DNA from: Janthinobacterium silvisoli
GTDB taxonomy: Bacteria > Pseudomonadota > Gammaproteobacteria > Burkholderiales > Burkholderiaceae_D
Reading direction: 5' to 3'
DNA: 64,000 bases
NCBI RefSeq assembly: GCF_014200725.1
Contig: NZ_JACHCL010000003.1
Span: 310,001 to 374,000, forward strand
Part shown: positions 18,858 to 27,698 of the stretch, piece after piece
Layout of the letters: each line of letters opens with the position of its first letter
Numbering within the stretch: the first letter of the stretch is position 1
Made by a program: the position numbers and the translations under genes
The notes under the pieces: model-generated
What the model was told of the DNA's origin: nothing
What the model saw: only the letters and a program-made list of their open reading frames with translations
The model's database searches: none

Positions 18858-19523
18858 TTACAGCATCGGCGGACAAGTCACATTCCAGGCATCATATTGC
18901 CCTGCGCTCTTGCGCAGCCAGACCCGTGCATAGCTGTCGCGGTCGCTCTTGAACACCAGCGCATAACGCTCTTCCTCCTGGCGCACGGACGCGCCCACAT
19001 CGACCGCCGCCAGACTGAACTTCAGTGAGCGCAGCGGCGCGCAGGCTGTATTGCCCGCCATCAAGAGCCGTGCCCGTTCCAGCAGCGGCTTCTGGTACAG
19101 CAAGACGCCTTCCAGCTCCGTATCGGGCACCCTCTGCAGCAAGCGCACCGGTTCAGCTACGGGCCGGCACGTGCCCCTGTCCAGCCAGGCGTAATACTCG
19201 ATGCCTGCCTCTTGCCAACGTTCCTGCTTGCCCGTTCCCTGCAGCACGAATTTCGTGCGCTGCGTACGGCACAGCGCGCCATGTCCGCGATACGGCGCCG
19301 TTTCCACGCTGCCGACCAGTTCGCGACCATGACCGCCCACCACCGGCACGCTTTGGAACACCGTGCGCGCAGCCGGCTGGTCCGGGTATTGCTGTCCATA
19401 AAATTGCAACAGCGACGCGCGCTCTGCGGCGGTCGCCGTCACGTCATCGGCAACGGCGCTGGCCGATACCAGGGTGGCCGACAAGACAAAAAGCGCCAGC
19501 GGGCGCACGAGGCATGCTTGCAT
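18858..19523 (-). CDS. Hypothetical exported protein
   Basis: The 221-residue product has a signal peptide (residues 1-25, ending SASAVADD) and is likely periplasmic. Four or five Cys residues in the mature part could form disulfides. No catalytic motif or family was recognised. AAGGAA lies 6 bp before the ATG. It shares the minus strand with the downstream DUF695 gene, with a 42-bp gap. Confidence 0.7.
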   Translation of the reverse strand: MQACLVRPLALFVLSATLVSASAVADDVTATAAERASLLQFYGQQYPDQPAARTVFQSVPVVGGHGRELVGSVETAPYRGHGALCRTQRTKFVLQGTGKQERWQEAGIEYYAWLDRGTCRPVAEPVRLLQRVPDTELEGVLLYQKPLLERARLLMAGNTACAPLRSLKFSLAAVDVGASVRQEEERYALVFKSDRDSYARVWLRKSAGQYDAWNVTCPPML

Positions 19524-19618
19524 ATCATTCCTTCAGAACAGGGATCAAAAGCGGGCACGGCCCAGGCGCAGATTATAGCGCCAGCGGATGATGCCGTGAC
19601 GCCACCTTGCCATGCACT

Positions 19619-20506
19619 TTATCCGCCTGATGCCGCCGCCGATTTCAGACGCAAGACATCCTGCAGCAACTGGCGTTTGGCCGACAGCGCCGCATCGTCG
19701 CGCGTCCACTGATCCAGCCGCGCCGCATACACCGGCGTCATCATCCAGCCAAACACTTCCGCCTTGTCTTCCTCGGGGCCATATTCGGCGTACATGCTGA
19801 CCATGCCCGCATGCGGGTGGCCCAGGTTCTGGAAGCCTTTGCCATAGGCCGTCACGCCGCCGTGGCCATATTTGGTGTCGGGCGGATTCAGGGCCAGCCA
19901 GACGGGGTCGCGGTAATAGAAATCGTTGTATTGGCGGTATTCGATGAAATGGTAAAACTCGTGGTGCACGCGCATTTCCATGCCGGCCGGACATAGCGCG
20001 GCCAGCATATTGTCGGCATACACCACGCTATCGATTTCAGGCGCCGGCATGGCCAGGCGGCGCTGGCCGTCCACGCTCAAGTCTTTCACCAGCACCACAT
20101 GGCGCAAGCCCGTCTGCGCAAACACGCTGACGGGATAACGTTCCAGCGCGGGCAGCACTATGCTCAGCAGCAATTGCAGGCCGGCACGGTCTTGCGCGCT
20201 ATCGGTGAAGCTGTGCGCCTGGCTCTCGGGCATATCCAGTTGCCAGGCTGGTGTCAGGTGCAAGGCTGCCAGGCGGCTGGTGGCGATCGCCTTTAACTGG
20301 GCCACCGTGGCGCCCGGCACTGCGACCGGCGCGTAATGCACGCTCCAGTCGCACTCGGCGCGCATGCTGTCCTGGCTGGCCGCCTGCTCGAAGGCAGCTG
20401 CATATTCCGCCGAAGGCGACTCCATGCCGAGACTGGCGCAGCCGCCCAGCAGGAATAAGCACACGGCTAAGGACACGGCGGCAGGCAATAGACGGGAAGG
20501 CAACAT
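19619..20506 (-). CDS. Zincin-like lipoprotein (putative metallopeptidase)
   Basis: About 295 residues from the ATG at 20506 (MLPSRLLPAAV); the frame runs 11 codons further up without a better start. A lipoprotein signal ends at LLGGC. The core holds VHHEFYHFIEY, a zincin HExxH motif (HEFYH), with a possible third ligand Glu in EEDKAEVFGWM about 70 residues on, and NDFYYRDPVWLALN between. This pattern fits the putative zinc-binding metallopeptidase families found as lipoproteins in Proteobacteria. The protein is probably periplasmic-side and membrane-anchored. It is divergent from the nucleoside hydrolase gene, 95 bp away. Peptidase activity is inferred only from the motif. Confidence 0.72.
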   Translation of the reverse strand: MLPSRLLPAAVSLAVCLFLLGGCASLGMESPSAEYAAAFEQAASQDSMRAECDWSVHYAPVAVPGATVAQLKAIATSRLAALHLTPAWQLDMPESQAHSFTDSAQDRAGLQLLLSIVLPALERYPVSVFAQTGLRHVVLVKDLSVDGQRRLAMPAPEIDSVVYADNMLAALCPAGMEMRVHHEFYHFIEYRQYNDFYYRDPVWLALNPPDTKYGHGGVTAYGKGFQNLGHPHAGMVSMYAEYGPEEDKAEVFGWMMTPVYAARLDQWTRDDAALSAKRQLLQDVLRLKSAAASGG

Positions 20507-20601
20507 AACAGCTTTCACATGGATAAGGGTGTCAACCATTGTACCCAGTCTGTGCCTGCCTGCTAAAATCGGCCCGCCCCCACTACTTCCCCAGGTCGAC
20601 C

Positions 20602-21579
20602 ATGTTACTGCGCCGTCTTTTGCTTCGTTCTTTGCTTCCCCTGTTAGCCGCCACCCTGTGCGTCAACGCATCGTTTGCCGCACCGGCTGTCCAGCCCGCC
20701 CATAAAGTCATCGTCGATATGGATATCGGCGACGATATCGACGACGCCTTCGCGCTGGCCCTGCTGCTGCAAAGCCCCGATATCGAAATCGTCGGCATCA
20801 CCACGGCGTGGGGCGACACGGCCTTGCGCGGCCGCCTGCTGGAACGCCTGCTGCGCGAAACCGGCCATGCCGGCATTCCGGTCGCGCAAGGCATCGTGAC
20901 CACCAACAACCCTACACCCTTCACCCAAGCGCGTTATGCGCAGCGGGGACAGGCGCCGGCGCCGCAAGTAAGTGCCGTCGATTTCATCTTGCGCGAAGCG
21001 GCGCGCCAGCCCGGCCAGATCACCTTGCTGGCCCTGGGACCGCTGACCAACGTGGGCGCCGCCATCGCGCGCGACAAAGCGTCTTTCGGCGCCTTGAAAC
21101 AAGTGGTCATGATGGGCGGCTCGGTGCGCGCCGGCTACCGCAAATCGCAGTATGTTCCGAGCCGCCCAGCCGACAAGGAATACAACATCGCCTCCGACGT
21201 CAAGGGAGCGCAGGCGCTGTTCAACTCCGGCGTGCCCATCGTCATGACGCCGCTCGACTCGACCCAGATACGCCTCGATGAAGTCGAGCGCAACGCCATC
21301 TTCGGCCACGGCTCGCCGGTGACGGACGCCATCACCCTGCTGTATCACCAGTGGATAGATGCATATCAACCGTGGTCCAGCAATATGCCGTCGCTATTCG
21401 ACGTGGTGCCGGTCACCTACCTGATCGACCCTGCCAGCTGCCCCGTCACGCCACTGCACATTACGGTCACCGATGAGGGCTACACGCGCGAGGGCGCGGG
21501 CAAGCCCAACGCCCAGGTGTGCCTGGCCTCGGACCAGCCGCGCTTCTTCAATGTCTTCATGCAGCGGCTGCTGAAGTAA
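20602..21579 (+). CDS. Exported nucleoside hydrolase
   Basis: The 325-residue enzyme starts at 20602 (MLLRRLLLRSLLPLL); the upstream 21 codons of open frame lack a start of protein-like quality. A signal peptide (to about residue 28) is unusual for this family and points to periplasmic salvage. The calcium-site signature reads DMDIGDDIDDAFAL, a standard DxDxxxDDxxA motif. LLALGPLTNVGAAI, VMMGGSVRAG and EYNIASDVKGAQALF are the expected later motifs. It cleaves ribonucleosides into ribose and base; base specificity is not readable. Convergent with the esterase gene, with 13 bp between stops. Confidence 0.9.
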   Translation: MLLRRLLLRSLLPLLAATLCVNASFAAPAVQPAHKVIVDMDIGDDIDDAFALALLLQSPDIEIVGITTAWGDTALRGRLLERLLRETGHAGIPVAQGIVTTNNPTPFTQARYAQRGQAPAPQVSAVDFILREAARQPGQITLLALGPLTNVGAAIARDKASFGALKQVVMMGGSVRAGYRKSQYVPSRPADKEYNIASDVKGAQALFNSGVPIVMTPLDSTQIRLDEVERNAIFGHGSPVTDAITLLYHQWIDAYQPWSSNMPSLFDVVPVTYLIDPASCPVTPLHITVTDEGYTREGAGKPNAQVCLASDQPRFFNVFMQRLLK

Positions 21580-21592
21580 TTTCTCAACTGGT

Positions 21593-22588
21593 TCAGCGCT
21601 GGTAATTCTTGAAGAAATTCCAGCTGATGGTGGTAGCGTCCGGGCCCAGTTCATCGCTGAAAGGCCAGCCCGGAGGGCCACCGCTCCACGCGTGGTTCAT
21701 GCCTTCCACCGTGTATTTCTGTGCGACCACAATCCCGTTGGAAATATAGGTGTCGATGGTGTAGCTGCGGCCATACGGCACCGTCTGGCGCACGATGCTG
21801 TCGGCCCGGTAGCGCACACTGTCATTGTCCAGGCCATCGTCGCCGTAATCGCTGGTCTGCAAAAATTGCTCGATGGTTTGTTCGCCATTGATCGGATTGA
21901 CGACGATGTCAAACGTGCCGTGAAACACCATCGTCGGCATCAAGCGGCGCGGTGAACCGGAACAGCGCCAGGCATCCTTGCCACGCACCTTAGGGTCGAA
22001 AGAACTGCCGTTGAACAAGGAATCGGCCGCCGTCACCAAGCCCGTAGCGCCCTTGTACATGCCGCCCGAATGCACCATCACGGCAGCGAACACATCGGAG
22101 TAGCAAGCCGCCATGATGGAGGCCATGGCGCCGCCGGCCGAAATGCCCGTGACATACACGCGGTGCTCGTCAACGCTGTATTTATTTTTGACCTTGTTCA
22201 AGATACCCATGAAGACGGCCGGCTCGCCCGTGCCCCGTTCCTGGTTCAGCGGCAACATGAAATTCCAGCAGCGCATGGGATTGGCCGTGACGTTCTGGCG
22301 CGGATAAACGACGATGAAATTCTCGCGGTCGGCCAGTTCATTGTAGCGGCTGACGGCCGCCATGCTGTTCGGCTCGGAACCGCAGCCATGCAGCATCAGC
22401 ACCACGGGCAAGGGTGTGCCCGACTGGTAGTTGGTCGGCAGCCACACCTGGTATTCGCGCGAGCCCCACAGGCTGGTGTAGAGGCCAAAATCCCATTGGC
22501 CTGCCGACGCGGGCATTGCCGCCAGCAAGCCGCAGGCGGCGATAAAGGTGAGAAAAAAGTGACGCAGATGCAAATGCAGATATGCCAT
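21593..22588 (-). CDS. Extracellular PHB-depolymerase family esterase
   Basis: The 331-residue product starts at 22588 (MAYLHLHLRH) because GGAG sits 6 bp upstream of that ATG; the ATG four codons earlier has no ribosome site. The signal peptide ends about residue 30 (MPASAGQ). The alpha/beta hydrolase core shows the oxyanion segment LMLHGCGSEP, nucleophile GISAGGAM, acid HGTFDIVV and the His in GMNHAWSGG, as in LpqC/PhaZ-type esterases and feruloyl esterases. It lies 86 bp downstream of the second TonB receptor on the same strand, so secreted ester cleavage coupled to outer-membrane uptake is plausible. True polymer activity is unproven. Confidence 0.88.
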   Translation of the reverse strand: MAYLHLHLRHFFLTFIAACGLLAAMPASAGQWDFGLYTSLWGSREYQVWLPTNYQSGTPLPVVLMLHGCGSEPNSMAAVSRYNELADRENFIVVYPRQNVTANPMRCWNFMLPLNQERGTGEPAVFMGILNKVKNKYSVDEHRVYVTGISAGGAMASIMAACYSDVFAAVMVHSGGMYKGATGLVTAADSLFNGSSFDPKVRGKDAWRCSGSPRRLMPTMVFHGTFDIVVNPINGEQTIEQFLQTSDYGDDGLDNDSVRYRADSIVRQTVPYGRSYTIDTYISNGIVVAQKYTVEGMNHAWSGGPPGWPFSDELGPDATTISWNFFKNYQR

Positions 22589-22674
22589 GCCAGTCTCCAT
22601 GATTGTTATTGGTTACGAAAACAGCGACAACAGGCCAGCTTGATGCAAGACAAACCGGCCACTTTTACAACGCT

Positions 22675-24870
22675 TTAAAACTTATAGCCAGCCTTGGCAA
22701 TAATCTGGCGCGGTGGCCCATAAAAACCGTCGAGGATAAACAGGGCCGGGATGTTGTAGCCATCCGTGCGGTAGCGCTTATTGCCCAGGTTGCTTCCGTG
22801 CAGGCTGAAAGTCCAGTTCTTAGCCCCTTCCCACACCACACCGGCCGTCCACAAGCTGTAGCCGCCCTGCGCCAGCACTTCGCTCAAGTCGGTGGTCGGA
22901 TACACCTTGCTGCGGTAGCCAAAGCCGACCAGGCTGCGCAAGGTACCACCCAGGACGGCGCGGTCGGTGCGCGTGAGATTCAAGCCCACTTGCCGGCTCG
23001 GTGTATTGCTGAACTTTTGCGTAGACGCAATGTTCTGCCCACCGCTGAGGAACTCGCCATAGCTTGCGCTCAGCAGCGCCACGAAACCATTCACATCCCA
23101 CTGGCGGTTCGGCCGCCACGAGAATTCAAATTCCGCGCCTTTCACGGTGGCCTTGCCCGCGTTCGTGAAGTCGCCATAAAAACCGGGCAAGCCACCGGGC
23201 TGTACATAGCTGGTAAACACCGACAATTGAATATCCTTGTAGCGGTTATAGAACAGGGCCACGTTGACGTCCAGGGTGTCGTCCGGCTTGGCGTACTTCA
23301 GACCCACTTCCAGCGCATCGAGTGTTTCATCGCGGTAAGGGCGAGCCGAATCGGGCACCACCAGATTGTTGGCGCGCACGTTGTAGCCGCCCGACTTGAA
23401 ACCGCGCGATACGTTGCCATACAGATTGGTCGTACTCGACGCCTGGTAGCGCAAGGACAGTTTCGGCGAGGTATTGCTGACCGACAGCGACTTGTCGAAG
23501 TCGGCCGCCGTCTGGATAGGCCGCGTAAAGCCCACATCGGCAAAGGCGCGGTTGAGCACGATGGCGCGCTTTTCTTCGCGCGTGTGGCGCAAGCCTGCAT
23601 TCAGGCTCCACCACTGGCCCAGCGGCCAGGTCCAGTCCGTGTACAGCGCCGTGCTGTCGGTCTCTACCGTGCTGACGGCGGCCGTGAATTGCCTACCCAG
23701 AAAGTTGTTGTAGATGCCGCCGCCAGCCGTGCCCTCGAAGCGGTACAGGCCAATCACGCCAGCGCCATAATCGCCACTGTACGACGCTTGCAATTCCAGG
23801 CTTTTCTGGTCGTCGTGCGAATCGCCAAACACGTCGGCGATCGGCTGCGGCAAGCCATCGAAATCGATGGTTTGTTCGGACGTGCTGCGCCGCTTGGCGC
23901 CGATGACCTTCAGCGACCAGTCGTTCGATACCGTGTAATTGGCGACCAGCGAGCCGCCCCGGTTATGCGTAAAGTTATTTCCCGGCATGCCACTCTGGAT
24001 ATCGTAGGCGCTGGTGCTCGGTGGACGCCTGAGCGGATCGAAAGCGCTCACGCCCATGCGCTGGAAGCCGCGCACGCCCGACTTGTCGTCGGTGGCGTCC
24101 AGGCTCAGCACCACGGTGAGCGGTAGCTCTTGCGGAAAATAGCCGACGGATATGCGCGCCGCCGTGCTGTCCTGGTCGCTGACCTGTTCGCCGTTAAAGG
24201 TGTTGCGGCCAAAGCCGTCGCGGTCCAGCTTGGCGGCAGCCAGGCGCGCGCGCCAGGTGCCGCTCTCGTTGGCCAGATTGAAGGCAGCCTTGAAATTGCG
24301 CTGATTGTAGTTGCCGATACCCACTTCCGCCGAAGCGCCGTTTTCCCTGGCCAGCGGACGCGAAATATATTTGATGGCGCCGCCAATGGTGTTCTTGCCG
24401 TACAGCGTGCCTTGTGGTCCGCGCAGCACTTCGATGCGCTGCACGTCGAACACGTCGAGCAAGGCGCCTTGCGGCCGGGCCATATAAACGTCATCGAAAT
24501 AAATCCCCACGCCCGGATCCACGCCCCATACCGGATCGGCCTGGCCCACGCCGCGGATGAACGCCGTCAGGGTGGTATTGGTGCCGCGCGAAGCGTACAC
24601 GGTGAGGTTCGGCACCCGTTCCTGCAAGTCGGCCAGGTTCTGGATATTCGCCCGTTCCAATGCCTTGGCAGAAAACGCCGTGACCGCCAGCGGCACATCC
24701 TGCAAGCGCTCCTCGCGGCGGCGGGCCGAGACTGTGACGGTGTCCATGCGCTCTTGCGCCTGAGCATCGTCGCTGGACGGGGCCGTCTGCTGAGCATGGG
24801 CCACGCTGGCCAGGCTGAAAGCTCCTGCAACAGCCAGGCTTATCGGTATCAGTTGTGTAGCAAGTTTCAT
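22675..24870 (-). CDS. TonB-dependent outer membrane receptor
   Basis: The 731-residue receptor starts at 24870 (MKLATQLIPISLAVAG), with AGGAGA 6 bp upstream; 32 further codons of open frame above it are not coding. The signal peptide ends at VAHAQQ. The TonB box region MDTVTVSARRREERLQDVPLAV, plug motif IEVLRGPQGTLYGKNTIGG and barrel with a C-terminal KF are typical. The VSARRREERLQDVP type is frequent in receptors for plant-derived or aromatic compounds in Sphingomonads and Oxalobacteraceae. It is followed by the esterase gene and preceded by an alpha/beta hydrolase and a TetR gene on the same strand, which suggests a small ester-degradation locus. Confidence 0.9.
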   Translation of the reverse strand: MKLATQLIPISLAVAGAFSLASVAHAQQTAPSSDDAQAQERMDTVTVSARRREERLQDVPLAVTAFSAKALERANIQNLADLQERVPNLTVYASRGTNTTLTAFIRGVGQADPVWGVDPGVGIYFDDVYMARPQGALLDVFDVQRIEVLRGPQGTLYGKNTIGGAIKYISRPLARENGASAEVGIGNYNQRNFKAAFNLANESGTWRARLAAAKLDRDGFGRNTFNGEQVSDQDSTAARISVGYFPQELPLTVVLSLDATDDKSGVRGFQRMGVSAFDPLRRPPSTSAYDIQSGMPGNNFTHNRGGSLVANYTVSNDWSLKVIGAKRRSTSEQTIDFDGLPQPIADVFGDSHDDQKSLELQASYSGDYGAGVIGLYRFEGTAGGGIYNNFLGRQFTAAVSTVETDSTALYTDWTWPLGQWWSLNAGLRHTREEKRAIVLNRAFADVGFTRPIQTAADFDKSLSVSNTSPKLSLRYQASSTTNLYGNVSRGFKSGGYNVRANNLVVPDSARPYRDETLDALEVGLKYAKPDDTLDVNVALFYNRYKDIQLSVFTSYVQPGGLPGFYGDFTNAGKATVKGAEFEFSWRPNRQWDVNGFVALLSASYGEFLSGGQNIASTQKFSNTPSRQVGLNLTRTDRAVLGGTLRSLVGFGYRSKVYPTTDLSEVLAQGGYSLWTAGVVWEGAKNWTFSLHGSNLGNKRYRTDGYNIPALFILDGFYGPPRQIIAKAGYKF

Positions 24871-25020
24871 GGCGTCTCCTGTTATCAGGCTCGCTGGCAG
24901 CAAAGGCAGATGGCTGGGTTGCAAAATCGCAAGACGTAACGGTCCCCGCACGCACCTGGCGAGCACCTTTCCTGCAATGACAAAACCCGATCCCTGCCGT
25001 TACAGCAGTGGCCTGTTTAT

Positions 25021-25842
25021 TTATTTTGAATGTGAACTAAGGAAGGACCGCAACAAGGTATTCACACGCTGCGCCTGGTCCAGGGGCGTGGCATGACGCG
25101 AATTCGCAATCACCTCGAATTCGCAGTGTGGAAACTGTGCCGCAAAGGCCCGCTTGCTTGCGACAGGCGTGTAATCCTGGTCGGCCGCCAGGATCTTTAC
25201 CGGCATCAATAAGCTCTCAAAGCATGGCTGTATCTGCCAGTGAAAGATGGCGTCCAGCGCAGCCAGGTAAGCGCGTTTATGCATGCCCGCCATCTGCGCG
25301 GCGAAGCGCTCCACCAGCGCTTGCTGCGCCGGATCGGGAAAGAGTTTTTTGCCGATAATCTTGCCCATGGCTTTCAAACCGAAGGTGGCGATCACCGTGC
25401 GGCGTAGCCAGTAAGCAAATAGCAGCGCGGGCGGCTTGCTGCCCTGGAACGGTTGCGAATTGATCAGACACAAGCTGGCGATGCGGCCAGGGGCGCGGTT
25501 GGCCATTTCCAGGCCCACCATGCCGCCCAGCGAAAAGCCGACGACATGCGCACGCGGTACATCGAGCTGGTCCATCAGATTGAAAATATCGTTGGCAAAG
25601 TCGGCAATCTGCCACACGCCATCGGGAGCCGGGCTGCGGCCATGGCCGCGCATATCGGGCACGATCAAACGATAAGTGGGGGATAGCGCCTCGATCTGCG
25701 GCTGCCAGTCTTGCGCGCAGGAACCCAGGCCATGCAGCAGCAAGATCGGTTCATGATGCGTGGGCTCACTCTCCGCGCCAGGTTTACCGAGGCCAAGGTC
25801 GAGGTAATGCAATGGAACATCGGATGTCGTGTGACGCCGCAT
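25021..25842 (-). CDS. Alpha/beta hydrolase
   Basis: The 273-residue enzyme starts at 25842 (MRRHTTSDVPLHY), with a strong AAGGAG 6 bp upstream; the frame continues 32 codons upstream through the control region. There is no signal peptide, so it is cytoplasmic. Motifs: LLLHGLGSCAQDW (oxyanion), DMRGHGRS, nucleophile elbow VVGFSLGGMVG, acid LAADQDYTP and His in ANSRHATPLDQ. This is the lipase/3-oxoadipate enol-lactonase-like fold; the substrate is unknown. The TetR gene lies upstream on the same strand with a palindrome between them. Confidence 0.87.
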   Translation of the reverse strand: MRRHTTSDVPLHYLDLGLGKPGAESEPTHHEPILLLHGLGSCAQDWQPQIEALSPTYRLIVPDMRGHGRSPAPDGVWQIADFANDIFNLMDQLDVPRAHVVGFSLGGMVGLEMANRAPGRIASLCLINSQPFQGSKPPALLFAYWLRRTVIATFGLKAMGKIIGKKLFPDPAQQALVERFAAQMAGMHKRAYLAALDAIFHWQIQPCFESLLMPVKILAADQDYTPVASKRAFAAQFPHCEFEVIANSRHATPLDQAQRVNTLLRSFLSSHSK

Positions 25843-25859
25843 TCTGTCTCCTTGCTGTT

Positions 25860-25931
25860 GAACATGCTTTGTGTTCAGCACAGGGATATTTTTCCCTGCT
25901 GTTGGAAATATAATACGGAATCCGAATTCCG
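25860..25931 (-). promoter_or_regulatory. Candidate TetR operator before the hydrolase gene
   Basis: The inverted repeat CGGAAT-CCGA-ATTCCG lies at 25916-25931, 75-90 bp upstream of the hydrolase start. Its GGAA...TTCC frame recurs before the tetR gene (26619-26632). A second imperfect pair GAACA-7nt-TGTTC lies at 25860-25876, nearer the start. Confidence 0.5.
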
Positions 25932-25956
25932 ATTTCAAGTTAAATCGCTAAATATC

Positions 25957-26595
25957 TCAAGTCAGGTAATTTAAAGCAACACGCACCAGTTCCTCTTGCA
26001 GCGCCGCCGCCGATAAAAACGACAGCGAGCCCGTCAAGGTATGCTGATTCAAAATGCCCAGCAGCACGGGCGGTATCACCATCATCGCTTGCGTAGGATC
26101 GGGGTGGCGGATGCTGGCTGATTTACTGGCCAGCACGGCCACCGTGCGTTGCGAAATCAAATGATTGATCTGGTGCACGCGGTCGCGGAATTGCGCATCC
26201 TGAGAGGAACGCGTGATCAGTGCGCGCAGCACACCGCGCCGGCCACCGTTGACGCCGACAAACATGGCTACCATGGCGCGGATGAAGTCTTCCAGGCTGC
26301 GCCCTTCCCATTGATGCAGTTCCGTCAGGGTTTCGACTTGCTCCACCATATCGGAAAAAAAGCGCTGCAGCAGCAAGCGGCTCAAGGTGTCCTTGTCGCC
26401 CAGCAAGCGGTAAAAAGTGCCCACGGACGTTTCGGCCAGCCTGGCCAGGTCAGCCACGCCGATTTCATCGAAGCGGTTTTCAGCCAGCAACTGCTCCCCC
26501 ACTTGCAGCAAGCGTTCAAACGCCTGCTTGCTGCGCGCCTGCGTGGGTTCCGGTGGAACGATCATTTGCGGGAAAGGAATCGGGGATGGGGGCAT
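25957..26595 (-). CDS. TetR/AcrR family regulator
   Basis: About 212 residues from the ATG at 26595 (MPPSPIPFPQMIV); the open frame runs 31 codons higher across a palindrome and into sequence that is not protein-like. The DNA-binding domain is at about residues 20-70 (QARSKQAFERLL ... IGVADLARLAETSVGTFYRLLGDKD, the standard HTH). The C-terminal ligand domain has no assignable ligand. It is probably self-regulating through the palindrome at 26619-26632 and is placed to control the hydrolase gene downstream. Confidence 0.88.
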   Translation of the reverse strand: MPPSPIPFPQMIVPPEPTQARSKQAFERLLQVGEQLLAENRFDEIGVADLARLAETSVGTFYRLLGDKDTLSRLLLQRFFSDMVEQVETLTELHQWEGRSLEDFIRAMVAMFVGVNGGRRGVLRALITRSSQDAQFRDRVHQINHLISQRTVAVLASKSASIRHPDPTQAMMVIPPVLLGILNQHTLTGSLSFLSAAALQEELVRVALNYLT

Positions 26596-26618
26596 GCTCG
26601 CCTGTGTCTCGTGATAGT

Positions 26619-26632
26619 GGAACCGAGGTTCC
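26619..26632. promoter_or_regulatory. Candidate TetR autoregulatory operator
   Basis: Perfect palindrome GGAACC-GA-GGTTCC, 24 bp upstream of the tetR start. It shares the outer half-sites GGAA/TTCC and the 14-bp size with the site at 25917-25930 and matches 12 of 14 positions of the site at 28188-28201. Confidence 0.55.
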
Positions 26633-26708
26633 GTTATGAGGGAGACATATTGTAACGCGAGAGGCGCAAAATGGGGTTCGTTCTGCAAGCGTGCACCCTG
26701 CTACCCGC

Positions 26709-27665
26709 TCAGGGATGGCCGCGCCACTCCATATAAACATCGGCCCGCTGATAATGGACTTCGCCCTCGGGCCGCGCCACATGCACAAAGCCTGTGCTCT
26801 CATATAACTGTATGGCAGGCAATAACTTGCTATTCGATTCCAGGAACAGCAGTTTCACGCTGCTGGCTTCGAACGCCTGCAATGCCCGCAGCAGCAGGCG
26901 GCGCGCAATACCCAATCCCTGGCAGGCGGGCGTGACGGCCATCTTCGACAGTTCAAAGCTGTCGGCGCTGGCCCGTATCAAGCTGCAAGTGCCGACGATG
27001 CGGCCTTCGAGCCGCGCCAGAAATATTTGCCCGCCGCCATCGAGTATGGACGCTTGCGGGTTGGACAGCACCTGGTCATCGAGCGCCTCGACATAGAAAT
27101 AGCGCTCCAGCCACTCGATATTCAAACGCTTGAAGTCCGGCGCGTATTGCGCTTCGTAATCGATGATATCGACGGCTGCCCGCTCGCGCTGGCGCCGGCA
27201 TGCCGCGATCACGTCGCCGAAGGCCTTGTCTTGCAAGTGGGCCTCTATCTTCTCCAGATTGGCGATCCACGCATCTGTATTGCCTCCCAACACCACATCG
27301 ATAGCCGCCTTGACATCGATCCACAGCGGTTCCATGGTATGCAGCAAACCCTGCCCCGCTTCCGACAGCGCCAGCAGCCGGCGCCGCTCATCTTTCGGCT
27401 CGAACATTTCCACCACTACGCCAGCATCGAGCAACTTGCGCCCCAGTTGCACCACGACAGGATGCGTCTGCCCTATCTGCGCGGCCAGCACCGTGATCGA
27501 GGTGGGACCATTGTCGCGCAGCAGCAATAACAAGGGAAAGCAGCGCGAACTCAGTTCGACGCCAGCAGCCAGATAGCTGCTATCGACACCGGCATACAGT
27601 TGATCGGAAAGACGACGCAGGCGGCTGCCCAGCATCAGGGAGCCATAAGTTTGCAGAGTGGACAT
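26709..27665 (-). CDS. MarR-type HTH fused to GNAT acetyltransferase
   Basis: The 318-residue product starts at 27665 (MSTLQTYGSLMLG). Residues 1-150 form a MarR winged helix (TSITVLAAQIGQTHPVVVQ, then DERRRLLALSEAG wing). Residues 165-318 form a GNAT domain with the acetyl-CoA motif A AVTPACQGLGIARRLL and the motif B segment LFLESNSKLLPAIQLYESTGF. Such fusions are known (bifunctional helix-turn-helix/GNAT proteins) and probably sense and acetylate a small molecule while controlling transcription. A perfect palindrome lies 15 bp upstream, ideal for autoregulation. Confidence 0.9.
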   Translation of the reverse strand: MSTLQTYGSLMLGSRLRRLSDQLYAGVDSSYLAAGVELSSRCFPLLLLLRDNGPTSITVLAAQIGQTHPVVVQLGRKLLDAGVVVEMFEPKDERRRLLALSEAGQGLLHTMEPLWIDVKAAIDVVLGGNTDAWIANLEKIEAHLQDKAFGDVIAACRRQRERAAVDIIDYEAQYAPDFKRLNIEWLERYFYVEALDDQVLSNPQASILDGGGQIFLARLEGRIVGTCSLIRASADSFELSKMAVTPACQGLGIARRLLLRALQAFEASSVKLLFLESNSKLLPAIQLYESTGFVHVARPEGEVHYQRADVYMEWRGHP

Positions 27666-27680
27666 AGGGTTTATCATAGA

Positions 27681-27698
27681 TACGTAAGAAGTTACGTA
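27681..27698. promoter_or_regulatory. Candidate MarR operator
   Basis: TACGTAA-GAAG-TTACGTA is a perfect 7-bp inverted repeat directly upstream of the MarR-GNAT gene; a further half-site TAACGTA lies at 27704-27710. The stop codon of the upstream hypothetical gene falls inside it. Confidence 0.6.
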
